A stretch of DNA of 64,000 nucleotides, taken from assembly GCF_003265345.1 (NCBI RefSeq), contig NZ_QFWW01000020.1, positions 121,708 to 185,707 of the forward strand. Reading direction: 5' to 3'. Made by a program: the position numbers and the translations under genes. This DNA is from Lentzea terrae. Its GTDB lineage: Bacteria; Actinomycetota; Actinomycetes; Mycobacteriales; Pseudonocardiaceae. Below are positions 35,015-44,228 of this stretch, piece after piece (position 1 is the stretch's first letter; each line of letters opens with the position of its first letter). Below the pieces are notes generated by a model. The model was not told the origin of the DNA, searched no databases, and saw nothing but the letters and a program-made list of their open reading frames with translations.

Positions 35015-36523
35015 GTGCAACGGTTCGTGATGGCGATCGACCAGGGGACGACGTCGACACGCTGCATCGTGTTCGACCAGAACGCCCGGCTGGTCGCGGT
35101 GGCCCAGCGCGAGCACCGGCAGTACCACCCGCGGCCCGGCTGGGTCGAGCAGGACGCCGTGGAGATCTGGCGCAACGTCGACCGGATCATGCCGCAGGCG
35201 TTGCGGCAGGCCGGGATCACCGCCGACCAGGTCGTGGCGCTGGGCATCACGAACCAGCGCGAGACGTTCGTGCTGTGGGACCGGCACACCGGTGTCCCCG
35301 TCGGGCGCGCGATCGTCTGGGAGGACATCCGCACCGAGGAGCTCGTTGCCACGCTGGAGAAGCAGCCCGGCATCGAGGAGGTGCGCGAGCGGTGCGGCCT
35401 GCCGTTGGCGACCTACTTCTCCGCGCCGTCGTTGCGGTGGATGCTCGACAACGTGGCGGGGCTGCGTTCGAAGGCCGAACGCGGCGACGTGCTGTTCGGC
35501 ACGATGGACACCTGGTTGATCTGGAACCTCACCGGCGGGGTGAACGGCGGTCTGCACGTCACCGACGTCACCAACGCGTCGCGGACGATGCTGATGAACC
35601 TCAGTACGCGGCAATGGGATCCGATGCTGCTGGACTTCTTCGGGGTGCCTTCCGCCATCCTGCCGGAGATCCGGCCGTCGACGGAGATCTCCGGGAAGAC
35701 GACGCGCGTGGTGCCGGGCATCTCGATCACCGCGGCGTTGGGCGACCAGCACGCGGCGCTGTTCGGGCAGACGTGCTTCGAGAAGGGATCGATCAAGGGC
35801 ACCTACGGAACCGGTGGGTTCCTCTTGATGAACACCGGCACCGAGCTGGTGCGGTCGAAGCACGGGCTGCTGACCACGATCGGCTACCAGATCGGCGGCG
35901 AGCCGGCGTACGCACTGGAGGGTTCGATCGCCGTCGCCGGATCGCTGGTGCAGTGGTTCCGCGACAACCTCGGGCTCATTCACTCGGCGCCGGAGATCGA
36001 GACGTTGGCGCGCACGGTGAAGGACAACGGCGGCTGCTACATCGTGCCCGCGTTCTCCGGCTTGTTCGCGCCGCACTGGCTCGCCCAGGCACGAGGGCTC
36101 GTCGTCGGGCTCACGTCGTACATCAACAAGGGACACCTGGCGCGGGCCGTGCTGGAGGCGACCGGCTGGCAGACGCGCGAGGTGGTCGACGCGATGAACG
36201 CCGACCTCGGCGCGCCGACGCCGGTGTTGAAGGTGGACGGCGGGATGACCGCCGACCACCTGTTGATGCAGTTCATCGCGGACGTGCTGGACATCCCGGT
36301 GATGCGGCCGCTGGTTGCCGAGACCGTGTCACTGGGTGCCGCTTACGCCGCAGGGCTCGCCGCCGGATATTGGCCGGATCTGGAGGGCCTGCGCCGCAAC
36401 TGGCATCTGGCCGCGCGGTGGAACCCGGTGATGGATGCCCGGCACCGCGAGGACGAGTACGCGAACTGGAAGCGGGCCGTGGAACTCACGTTCGCGTGGG
36501 CCCGCTCCAGTCCGTCCACTTAG
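35015..36523 (+). CDS. Glycerol kinase, second paralogue
   Basis: A 502-residue FGGY kinase with the same motif set as Glp[48 protein letters not shown] region, [16 protein letters not shown] and [18 protein letters not shown]. It is clearly diverged from the copy at 31687 and lies on the opposite strand downstream of the IclR gene. It may serve a different induction condition or have altered allosteric control. GTG 35015 is used with an AAAGG site; ATG 35030 is less likely because it would cut the first strand. Confidence 0.93.
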   Translation: MQRFVMAIDQGTTSTRCIVFDQNARLVAVAQREHRQYHPRPGWVEQDAVEIWRNVDRIMPQALRQAGITADQVVALGITNQRETFVLWDRHTGVPVGRAIVWEDIRTEELVATLEKQPGIEEVRERCGLPLATYFSAPSLRWMLDNVAGLRSKAERGDVLFGTMDTWLIWNLTGGVNGGLHVTDVTNASRTMLMNLSTRQWDPMLLDFFGVPSAILPEIRPSTEISGKTTRVVPGISITAALGDQHAALFGQTCFEKGSIKGTYGTGGFLLMNTGTELVRSKHGLLTTIGYQIGGEPAYALEGSIAVAGSLVQWFRDNLGLIHSAPEIETLARTVKDNGGCYIVPAFSGLFAPHWLAQARGLVVGLTSYINKGHLARAVLEATGWQTREVVDAMNADLGAPTPVLKVDGGMTADHLLMQFIADVLDIPVMRPLVAETVSLGAAYAAGLAAGYWPDLEGLRRNWHLAARWNPVMDARHREDEYANWKRAVELTFAWARSSPST

Positions 36524-36529
36524 GAAACT

Positions 36530-37927
36530 TCAGGAGCGCTGCTTGCGCACCCACGCGGCCACGTCGTCGGCCTCGATCGGCAACGCGTCCGACAGGATGT
36601 CCGCGCCCGTCGAGGTCACCACGAGGTCGTCCTCGATGCGCACGCCGATGCCGCGCAGCTCCGGCGGCAGCGTCTCGTCGTTGGGGTGGAAGTACAGGCC
36701 GGGCTCGACGGTCAGCGCCATGCCTCGTTCCAGGATGCCCTGCTGGTAGGTCTCCTGGCGGGCGTCGGCGCAGTCGTGCACGTCCAGGCCGAGGAAGTGC
36801 CCGGTGCCGCAGACGATGTACCGGCGGTGGTGCTGGCCGCTCGGGTCCAGCGCCTTGTCGACGCTGACCGGCAACAGGCCCCAGTCGTGCAGGCCCTCGG
36901 CGAGGACGCGCATCGCGGTGTGGTGGAAGGCGCTGTAGTCGTTGCCGGGCCGCACTTCCGCGAGCGCGGCGACGTGCGACCTGTGGACGAGGTCGTACAC
37001 CTGGCGCTGCGGCTCGCTGAACTCGCCGCTGACCGGGAACGTGCGGGTGACGTCCGCGGTGTAGAGGGAGTTCATCTCGACACCGGCGTCGAGCAGCAGC
37101 AGGTCGGCGTCGTGCACGCGGCCGTCGCAGCGCGTCCAGTGCAGCACCGGGGCGTGCGGACCGGCGGCGACGATCGACGTGTAGCCGGGACCGTTGCCCT
37201 CGGTGCGGGCGCGGCGGTCGAACGTGCCCTGCAGCCAGCGCTCTCCCCCGCCGCGCACGGCCTGGCCGAGCTCCATGGCGACGTCGGCGAAGCCCTTCAC
37301 CGAAGCGTCGACGGCCTGGCGCAGCTGGTCGATCTCCCAGTCGTCCTTGATGCGGCGCAGCTCGGACAGAACCGTGCGCAGCTCGTCGCTGTGGGAGCCG
37401 GTGAGCGCGTCCAGCAGCGGGTCGACGCCCTTGGCCGTCAGCGTCTCGGGGTGGCGGCCGCGCAGGGCGTGCGCGAGGTCCTCGAGCGGGCGGGCGGTGA
37501 TGCCGAGCGCCTCGCCCCACTCCTCGGGCCCGGCCGCGGCGCCGATCCAGAACGGGCTGCGGTCGGCGTCGCCGAAGAAGTCGACGCTGTGCGGCTCCGA
37601 CGGCACCGGCACGAACAGCGTGGCGTCCTCGTCGGACAGCACCAGCACCGCACCCTCGACCTGGCAGCCGGTCAGCCAGACGAAGTCGCTGTCGGCGCGG
37701 AACTCGTGGAACGTGTCGTTGGAGCGGACGTGCGCACGTCCCGCGGCCAGCGCGATCCGCTTGCCCGGCAGCGCTGCGGCGAGCCTGGCGCGATGGGCTG
37801 CGGCGGCCTCGGCGGTGCCTCTGGGCAGGTCGATGTGGTCGTCCCACTTGCCCCAGCCGTCGCGGATGTGGGTGCGGAAGCCGTCCGCGTCGACCAGCTT
37901 CGCCATGTCACGGCGTGTCCGAGCCAA
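36530..37927 (-). CDS. pepP: Xaa-Pro aminopeptidase (aminopeptidase P)
   Basis: A 465-residue M24B metallopeptidase removing an N-terminal residue next to Pro. An N-terminal creatinase-like domain precedes the pita-bread domain with all five metal ligands visible: Asp in LLLDAGVEMN, Asp in LYTADVTRTFPVSG, His in GTGHFLGLDVHD, Glu in LTVEPGLYF and Glu in GVRIEDDLVV. TTG 37927 is preferred as start because GGGAGG stands 7 nt upstream, while the first ATG (37906) has no ribosome site. It converges with glpK2, 6 bp apart, and diverges from the LysR gene. Confidence 0.9.
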   Translation of the reverse strand: MARTRRDMAKLVDADGFRTHIRDGWGKWDDHIDLPRGTAEAAAAHRARLAAALPGKRIALAAGRAHVRSNDTFHEFRADSDFVWLTGCQVEGAVLVLSDEDATLFVPVPSEPHSVDFFGDADRSPFWIGAAAGPEEWGEALGITARPLEDLAHALRGRHPETLTAKGVDPLLDALTGSHSDELRTVLSELRRIKDDWEIDQLRQAVDASVKGFADVAMELGQAVRGGGERWLQGTFDRRARTEGNGPGYTSIVAAGPHAPVLHWTRCDGRVHDADLLLLDAGVEMNSLYTADVTRTFPVSGEFSEPQRQVYDLVHRSHVAALAEVRPGNDYSAFHHTAMRVLAEGLHDWGLLPVSVDKALDPSGQHHRRYIVCGTGHFLGLDVHDCADARQETYQQGILERGMALTVEPGLYFHPNDETLPPELRGIGVRIEDDLVVTSTGADILSDALPIEADDVAAWVRKQRS

Positions 37928-38014
37928 TTCCGATCCTCCCAGGAGTGTCCTTCCGACCAGTTTCCCTGCTTGTGGAGGGAGCCCGCCAATCCAGATCGGG
38001 GATAGCCTCAACCT

Positions 38015-38953
38015 ATGGAACTGGAGATCCGCCACCTGCGCGCGATCTGCGCCATCGGCGACGCGGGCAGCCTCTCGCGCGCGGCGACACAGCTCGGCAT
38101 CTCCCAGCCGTCGCTCACGACGCTCCTGCAACGCGTCGAGCGCCTGGTCGGCGGCAAGCTGTTCGAACGCGGCCGCTCCGGTGCAGTTCCTACCGCGTTG
38201 GGCGCGCAGATGCTGCAGCGGGCCCGGTTGTTGCTGGTCGAGCTGGAGGCGTTCGGCTCGGACATGGCCGGCCGGAGTGGCCCGATCCGCTTCGGCTCGG
38301 TGCACATGGAGTGCGTGGCGGCGCTGTTCTCCCGCCTGGAGCAGGCGCTTTCGGACGTCACCCTGGTGGTCGACCCGTCGTCGACCGGCCTGGCGCTGGC
38401 GCTGGCGAACGGCCACCTGGACGCGGCGGTGATCGCGGTCGACGAGGAGGGCGACCTGGGCCTGCCGCGCGGCGTGGCGCAACGGATCGTCGTGCCGTGG
38501 GTGCCGATCTACATCGCCCTTCCCGCTGGTCATCCGCTTGCTGCTCGTCGTGAGGTCGATCTTGCTGACCTGGCCGGCGAGGCGTGGGTGGGTCCGCCCG
38601 GTGCCGAGGACGGCTCGCTGACGACGTTGCGGGCGGCGTGCCGGGCGGCGGGTTTCGTGCCGCGGATCCGGTTCGAGATGCCGAGCGGCGCCGGCCGGCA
38701 GCTGATCGCGGCGGGCCAGGCGGTGCAGCTGGTCGAGCCGACGTCGCAGGGCGGGCCGGGCGTGGCGGTGCGGCCGCTGGCCGGGTCGCCGATGCGGATG
38801 CGGCTGGTGTTCTGCTGGCGGCGGGAGCGGCTGACCTGGGAGCAGGCCAGCCGCGTGTTCGCCGAGGTGCTGGGCGCCTACGCCGACCAGGCGCTGGCGA
38901 GCCCGGTGTTCCGCCCGTGGTGGGAGGAACGGGGCGCCGCGCTGACCGAGTGA
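38015..38953 (+). CDS. LysR-family transcriptional regulator
   Basis: A 312-residue LysR protein: HTH (MELEIRHLRAICAIGDAGSL, SRAATQLGISQPSLTTLLQRVERLVG) and the periplasmic-binding-like effector domain (IRFGSVHMECVAALFSRLEQ, VPIYIALPAGHPLA). The effector is unknown. It is divergent from pepP across an 87-bp gap and so may control it; otherwise no obvious target is adjacent. It ends just before the convergent collagenase-like gene. Confidence 0.9.
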   Translation: MELEIRHLRAICAIGDAGSLSRAATQLGISQPSLTTLLQRVERLVGGKLFERGRSGAVPTALGAQMLQRARLLLVELEAFGSDMAGRSGPIRFGSVHMECVAALFSRLEQALSDVTLVVDPSSTGLALALANGHLDAAVIAVDEEGDLGLPRGVAQRIVVPWVPIYIALPAGHPLAARREVDLADLAGEAWVGPPGAEDGSLTTLRAACRAAGFVPRIRFEMPSGAGRQLIAAGQAVQLVEPTSQGGPGVAVRPLAGSPMRMRLVFCWRRERLTWEQASRVFAEVLGAYADQALASPVFRPWWEERGAALTE

Positions 38954-38971
38954 TCCGTGTTCCAGCCGAGG

Positions 38972-40318
38972 TCAGTTCGACGTGGCGAGCGTGCCGAGCC
39001 AGCCGTACCAATCCGCGTCGTACCGGTTGCCGATCACCCTCGTGACGTGGTCCCGAGCCCCCGCCCAGTCCCCCACCCGATACTTCGCCAGCACTGCCGC
39101 CACATCCTCCGGGTGCTTCTCGACCAGGTACCGAACCGCGAGATAACCCCAGTTGTAGACCCGCTTCGTGTCGTGGTCGTACGTCGTGTCGAACAGCGCG
39201 CTCAACGCGTAGGTCTGCTTCTTCGCCTCCGCCAGCGCGCCCGCGTAGACCTCACCCCGGTAGCTGTACGACAGGTACTCGGCAAACCCCTCGATCCACC
39301 ACACCGTCGGCGTGGTCATGTTCTCCTCGAAGTCGCCGTACATGTCGAACCGGCCGTCGAGGTAGTGGGTGTACTCGTGGTTGAGGTTCCAGATCGCGAA
39401 GGTCGGCAGCCAGTCGGCCTCGTGCGCGATGAACCGCGCCTGGTTCAACGCGGGATCGCCCTCCAGGTACATGCCGCCGTTGTTGGTGGAGATGTCGAAC
39501 AGCACCCCCGCGTACGTCCGGTAGTCGTTGCTGGTGTCGAAGACGACGACCTCCAGCGAGGTGTTGTTGTCACCGGCGACCGGCCCCGGATCGCGCACCA
39601 CCCGGTGGAAAGCGGCGTCCTGCCCGGCCAGTGACGCGCAGGTCTGACGCAGCTGCGAACGAGTCAGCTGCTGCGCGCGGATCTTCACCGTGGCACTGCA
39701 GGTGTGCCGCACGGTGAGCACGCGACGGTCGATCTTCGCGCGGAAGTCGCAGGTCCGGTAATGGCGGCAGTTGGCCTTGTCGTACCAGTCGACCATCTCG
39801 GCCACACCGACCCACATCGGCGCGAGCCGGCCCACGACATCCGAGCGCGCGGCCAGGTCGGCGAGCAACGGCCGGACCACGGCCGCGATGTCCTTGTGCT
39901 GCAAGAACCTGCCCAACTCGCGGGTCCCGTTCTGGACGAGGTACTGGCGGTTGGTGCCGAAGAAGTCCAGGTGCCGCAACACGAACCGGTGCAGCGCCCG
40001 CAGGACCTCCGGTTCGGCCCGCACGGCGGCCACGAAGGAAGCCTGGCTGTGGCCCTGGTAGAGCATGATCATGCCGGCGTGCACGGTGGCGTCGTCGGCG
40101 CTGGTGTAGTTGTCCAGCACGTGGGTCAACGCGCGCAGCTCGGCCGGGTAGTCGGCGACGGCCGCGTAGATCGTGTTGTCCGGTGCCGCGTGGTGGATGT
40201 TCCTGGCGACTTCGGGCGGCAGCAGTGGATCGTGCGGCGAGCGGTCAGGGGCCGCTTGAGCATGGACAGGAACCAGCAGGCCGGCCACGACGGCCAGGAC
40301 GAGCGCGGTTAATCGCAT
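38972..40318 (-). CDS. Secreted M9-type (collagenase-like) metallopeptidase
   Basis: A 448-residue secreted protein with signal peptide (MRLTALVLAVVAGLLVPVHAQA). The zinc site is NLNHEYTHYLDGRFDMYGDF (HEYTH motif), with the third ligand Glu in WWIEGFAEYLSYSY, the gluzincin arrangement of bacterial collagenases. It lacks the PKD/collagen-binding domains of clostridial enzymes, so it is a minimal catalytic unit that may cut peptides or gelatin rather than native collagen. GGAGGACCCG precedes ATG 40318. Confidence 0.85.
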   Translation of the reverse strand: MRLTALVLAVVAGLLVPVHAQAAPDRSPHDPLLPPEVARNIHHAAPDNTIYAAVADYPAELRALTHVLDNYTSADDATVHAGMIMLYQGHSQASFVAAVRAEPEVLRALHRFVLRHLDFFGTNRQYLVQNGTRELGRFLQHKDIAAVVRPLLADLAARSDVVGRLAPMWVGVAEMVDWYDKANCRHYRTCDFRAKIDRRVLTVRHTCSATVKIRAQQLTRSQLRQTCASLAGQDAAFHRVVRDPGPVAGDNNTSLEVVVFDTSNDYRTYAGVLFDISTNNGGMYLEGDPALNQARFIAHEADWLPTFAIWNLNHEYTHYLDGRFDMYGDFEENMTTPTVWWIEGFAEYLSYSYRGEVYAGALAEAKKQTYALSALFDTTYDHDTKRVYNWGYLAVRYLVEKHPEDVAAVLAKYRVGDWAGARDHVTRVIGNRYDADWYGWLGTLATSN

Positions 40319-40406
40319 CGGGTCCTCCGCAGGGGTGTTCTGAGGTGTCCCAGAGCGTCACACCCGCGGCCGCCCCGCGATCATCCCTTCCGCTCATAGC
40401 ACCCAG

Positions 40407-41981
40407 CTATGGTTTCGCGGGCCCCGCGAAGACCAGATGGCGCACGTGCGGGTCGTCCTTGGCCAGCGCACGCGCCGCTTCCTGGTTCTTCTGGTCCACG
40501 ACCGTGCCGCGCTCCAGGTGCTGCCGCAGGTGCTCCTGCCACGTCGCCACGGTGAACGTCTCCAGGAACGTCTCCGGCCGCTCGGCGTCGCGGAACAGCC
40601 CCCACATCGTGGCGCCGGTCCGCCGCCGCGCCCGCCCGACCCGTTGCATCGCGGCGATGAACTCGGCCTCGTTCTCCCGAGCGACCGGCCACTCCACGGT
40701 GACCAGCACGGGTCCGGCATCGGTGTCGTCCAGCTCGGGCGGCGCGTCCCAGTAGGTCGCGGGGCTGACGTCGAGCGGCCGGTCCAGCAGCGGCAACCAC
40801 TTCGTCGCCAGCAGCACGCCCAGAGCCATCGCCACCGCGGGCGCGATCATGGCGACACGCAGGTCGTACGCGTCCGCCAGCGCACCCCACACCACGGCGC
40901 CCAGCGCCTGGCCGCCCATCAGGATCAGTTGGTAGTAAGCCAACGCGCGGGCACGGGTCCACGACGGCAGCAGCACCTGGGCGGTGGCGTTGAACGTCGA
41001 CAGCGTGGCGATCCAGCACGCGCCGGTCAGCAGCATCGCCACGATCACCAGGACGAAGCTCGAAGTCAGCACGGCGACACTGGTGGCAGCCGCGTAGAAC
41101 CAGGTCGCGAACAGCACCAGCCGGTTCTTGCTCATGCGCTGCAACAACTTAGGCACCACGAACGCGCCACCGATCGCGCCGACGCCCACGCTGCCGAGCA
41201 GCACGCCGTACCCGCTGGCGTCGAGCCCGAGCGGCCCGCGCGCAATCGCCGGCAGCAGCGCCCACAACCCGCTGCCGAACACGATGAACAGCAAGAGCCG
41301 CACCAGCACCCGCCGGAACAACGGCGAGCTGCCCACGTACCGAGCGCCGGTCCGCACCGCCGTGGCGATGTGCTCCGTCCCCAGTGGACGGTGGTCCGAC
41401 GGCCGTTTCCACCGCGCCAGCACGATCAGCACGCCGAGGAACGACACCGTGTTAAACGCGAACGTCGCCTCGGAGCCCGCCAGCGCGATGAGCAGACCAC
41501 CGAGCGCGGGCCCGATGGCGCGGCCGACGTTCATGTTGACGCCGTTGAGCAACGCGGCCTGCGGAATCTCCTCACGCGACACCAGCTCCGGCTGGATCGC
41601 CTGGAACGACGGCATCGACAACGCCTGGCCGACAGCCATCAACGCCAACAGCCCGAGCAGGCTCGTAGGCGTCGCCCGATCAGTGCCGGCCAGCAGCATC
41701 AGCCCAGCGGCACCCGCGAGCATCAGGGCCTGGCCGGAGATCAGCACGTGCCGGCGGTCGAGGATGTCGCCCAGCGCTCCCGACGGCACCACCAGCAGGA
41801 ACACCGGCAGCGTGGTGGCCGTCTGGACCAGCGCGACCTGCAACGAGGAACCGCCGAGGTCGCCCATGAGCCACTGGGCGCCGACCGTCTGGGCCCAGGT
41901 GCCGATGTTGGAGGCGAACTGGGCGAGCCACAGCGCCCGGAAGGCGCTGCGGCGCAGGGGTGCCCACGCGGAGACAGTCAC
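40407..41981 (-). CDS. MFS exporter with C-terminal ABM-like domain
   Basis: A 524-residue protein. Residues 1-410 form a 12-helix MFS of the enterobactin-exporter/MFS_3 group (RALWLAQFASNIGTWAQTVGAQWLM, LGDILDRRHVLI, NVGRAIGPALGGLLI). Residues about 430-524 form a soluble dimeric alpha/beta domain resembling antibiotic-biosynthesis monooxygenase folds (GPVLVTVEWPVARENEAEFI, ATMWGLFRDAERPETFLETF). It probably exports a hydrophobic or siderophore-like compound. It overlaps the upstream MFS gene by 4 bp (ATGA), so two different exporters share one transcript. Confidence 0.85.
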   Translation of the reverse strand: MTVSAWAPLRRSAFRALWLAQFASNIGTWAQTVGAQWLMGDLGGSSLQVALVQTATTLPVFLLVVPSGALGDILDRRHVLISGQALMLAGAAGLMLLAGTDRATPTSLLGLLALMAVGQALSMPSFQAIQPELVSREEIPQAALLNGVNMNVGRAIGPALGGLLIALAGSEATFAFNTVSFLGVLIVLARWKRPSDHRPLGTEHIATAVRTGARYVGSSPLFRRVLVRLLLFIVFGSGLWALLPAIARGPLGLDASGYGVLLGSVGVGAIGGAFVVPKLLQRMSKNRLVLFATWFYAAATSVAVLTSSFVLVIVAMLLTGACWIATLSTFNATAQVLLPSWTRARALAYYQLILMGGQALGAVVWGALADAYDLRVAMIAPAVAMALGVLLATKWLPLLDRPLDVSPATYWDAPPELDDTDAGPVLVTVEWPVARENEAEFIAAMQRVGRARRRTGATMWGLFRDAERPETFLETFTVATWQEHLRQHLERGTVVDQKNQEAARALAKDDPHVRHLVFAGPAKP

Positions 41982-43171
41982 TCCCCGATCTTCACACCTC
42001 CGGCGACCGGACGCCGCAGAGCCGGCACCAGCGCGAGCGCCGGCAGCAACAGCAGCGGCACCACCAGCAGCGCCTTCAGCACCCCGACCTCGTCACCGAG
42101 GAACCCGACCAGCGGCGGGCCTGCCAGGAACGCGGTGTAGCCGATGACCGCGACCACGCTCACCCGAGCGGCAGCGTGCGCGGGGTCGTCCGCGGCGGCG
42201 CTCATGCCGACCGGGAAGCCCAGCGCGGTGCCGAGCCCCCACACCGCGACACCGGCGACCGCCACGACCGGGGACCCGCCGAACACCGCGAGCGCCACGC
42301 CGGACGCGGCCAGCACCATCGTGACCAGCAGCACCGGCACCCGGCCCCACCGGTCCAGCGCGATCGTGCCGAAGATCCGGCCGAACGTCATCGTGGTGAC
42401 GAACACGGCGAACACCAGCGCGCCCATCGCCGGCTCGAACGAGTACCCGTCGATGAACGCCACCGCCACCCAGTCGTTCGCGGTGCCCTCGGTGAACGCC
42501 AGCACCAGCACGAGCAACCCGATCAGCAACGTGCGCGGTTCCCGCCACGCCGCCAGCACCCCGCTGCTGCGACCATGCTCCGCCTCGCCAGCCAGCTTGT
42601 AGGTGCGTGCCGCCGCCAACGTGCCGCCCGCGACCAGCACCGCCACCACGACGAGATGTGTCGTCACGGGCAGCACGACCCACGCGACGAGTGACGCCAA
42701 CCCGGCGGCGGCCACCGTGCCGAGGCTCCACATGGCGTGGAACCGCGGCATGACCGTCTTGCCGAGGGCGCGCTCCACCTCCGCGGCTTCGACGTTCATC
42801 GCCACGTCGCACAACCCCGACCCGTAGCCCAGCACGAAGATCCCGAGCGCGGTCAGCGCCACCGACGGAAACGCTCCGATCCCGACGCCGGCCGCCGCGA
42901 GACCCGCCGACACCGCCAGCACCGCAACGCACACCGTGCGTTTGGGCCCGAGCCGGTGCGTGACCTCGCCGGCGGTGAGCATCGCGACGAACGCACCCGC
43001 CGACATCGACAACAGCAGCAACCCCAAGGCACCCGGCGTCAGGCCGAGCGCGTCACGGGCGGCGGGCACGCGGGCGAACCAGGTCGCCACGGCGACGCCG
43101 TTGAGCCCGAACGTGACCGCCACACCCGCCGCGGCGGCTCGGACCTCACTGCGTGACACCGTGACTGTCAT
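41978..43171 (-). CDS. MFS transporter
   Basis: A 397-residue, 12-helix MFS protein (GVAVTFGLNGVAVATWFARV, LGYGSGLCDVAMNVEAAEVER, RIFGTIALDRWGRVPVLLV), similar to YbjJ/fucose-permease-like MFS proteins. The substrate is unknown; control by a LacI-type repressor would suit a sugar or sugar derivative. I start it at ATG 43171 (MTVTVSRSEV), which follows GAAAGGGGAACC; the upstream frame covers the operator region. It is divergent from the LacI gene and is the first gene of the two-exporter operon. Confidence 0.85.
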   Translation of the reverse strand: MTVTVSRSEVRAAAAGVAVTFGLNGVAVATWFARVPAARDALGLTPGALGLLLLSMSAGAFVAMLTAGEVTHRLGPKRTVCVAVLAVSAGLAAAGVGIGAFPSVALTALGIFVLGYGSGLCDVAMNVEAAEVERALGKTVMPRFHAMWSLGTVAAAGLASLVAWVVLPVTTHLVVVAVLVAGGTLAAARTYKLAGEAEHGRSSGVLAAWREPRTLLIGLLVLVLAFTEGTANDWVAVAFIDGYSFEPAMGALVFAVFVTTMTFGRIFGTIALDRWGRVPVLLVTMVLAASGVALAVFGGSPVVAVAGVAVWGLGTALGFPVGMSAAADDPAHAAARVSVVAVIGYTAFLAGPPLVGFLGDEVGVLKALLVVPLLLLPALALVPALRRPVAGGVKIGE

Positions 43172-43214
43172 TCCGGTTCCCCTTTCTCGATCCACAACGT
43201 ACATACCTCACCCA

Positions 43215-43228
43215 TGGAAGCGCTTCCA
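43215..43228. promoter_or_regulatory. LacI-family operator
   Basis: A perfect 14-bp palindrome TGGAAGCGCTTCCA with the central CG typical of LacI/GalR operators lies 44 bp from the MFS start and 17 bp from the lacI-type start. It probably controls both divergent genes. Confidence 0.8.
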
Positions 43229-43244
43229 CCGCAATACTGACGAG

Positions 43245-44228
43245 ATGACGGCACAACGCAGCGCGACACTGGACGACGTGGCACGGGCCGCTGGCGTGTC
43301 ACGGGCAACTGCCTCACGAGTGGTCACCGGTCAGGGCCCGGCCAGTGCGCGGGCGCGCGACCGGGTCGCCGCGGCCGTGGCGGAACTGGGCTACGTGCCG
43401 GACGCCGCCGCCCGCGCACTCGCGTCGCGCAGCGGCACCCGCCTCGCCATCGCCGTCATCGGCCACACCGCCGCCGTGCTCGACGACCCGTACGTGGGCC
43501 GGGTCCTGACCACGGCCGCGCACATCGCCGCCGAACGCGAGGTCGGCGTTTCCCTGCACTGGCTATCCTTGAGCGCCCCGGTCACACTCGCCGGGCTGGC
43601 GGACAGCCGCAGCCTCGGCGGGCTCGTGGTGGTCAACCCGACGCGACCGGCCCTGGAGACCGTGCCACGGGCCTTGCGCGGCCGGGTCGCCGCGATCGGG
43701 GTGGGTGCGCGCCACGTGCCGTCGTTCGACGTGGACAACCGCAGCGGCACCGACGGGGTGGTGCGGCACCTGGTGAACAGCGGCCGGCGCCGGATCGCGA
43801 TGGTCACCGGCCCGTCCTGGCTGCCGTGCGGCGACCGCGCCGTCGACGCCTACCACCAGGTCATGCAGGAGATCGGCGGCGAGACCAGGGTCGTTCCGGG
43901 CGACTTCACGGCGGCCCGCGGCGCCATGGCGGCCGCCGAGCTCATGGCCCGCTGGCCGGACACCGACGCGGTGTTCGCCCTCAGCGACCTCACCGCACTC
44001 GGTGTCCTCGACGGACTGCACGCGCTGGGCGTCCAGGTGCCGGCGAACGTGGCGGTCGCCGGATTCGACGACATCGCGTTCGCCTGTCTCAGCCGCCCGG
44101 CGCTCACCACCTCCACGCACCCGGTCGAGGAGATCGCCGCGGCGGCGGCAACGGCGGTACTGGACCGCTGCGACGCCGACCGGGCGACGTTCTTCCCGTC
44201 GAGGCTGGTCGTGCGCGAAAGCGCCTAG
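43245..44228 (+). CDS. LacI-family transcriptional regulator
   Basis: A 327-residue repressor: LacI HTH (TLDDVARAAGVSRATASRVVTG, with hinge-helix ALASRSG) and a periplasmic-binding-like sugar domain (TRLAIAVIGHTA, RRIAMVTGPSW, VAVAGFDDIAFACLSRPALTT). The effector is likely a carbohydrate or related ligand. The palindrome at 43215-43228 is its probable site. It overlaps the convergent molybdoenzyme gene by 4 bp. ATG 43245 follows GACGAG. Confidence 0.9.
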   Translation: MTAQRSATLDDVARAAGVSRATASRVVTGQGPASARARDRVAAAVAELGYVPDAAARALASRSGTRLAIAVIGHTAAVLDDPYVGRVLTTAAHIAAEREVGVSLHWLSLSAPVTLAGLADSRSLGGLVVVNPTRPALETVPRALRGRVAAIGVGARHVPSFDVDNRSGTDGVVRHLVNSGRRRIAMVTGPSWLPCGDRAVDAYHQVMQEIGGETRVVPGDFTAARGAMAAAELMARWPDTDAVFALSDLTALGVLDGLHALGVQVPANVAVAGFDDIAFACLSRPALTTSTHPVEEIAAAAATAVLDRCDADRATFFPSRLVVRESA

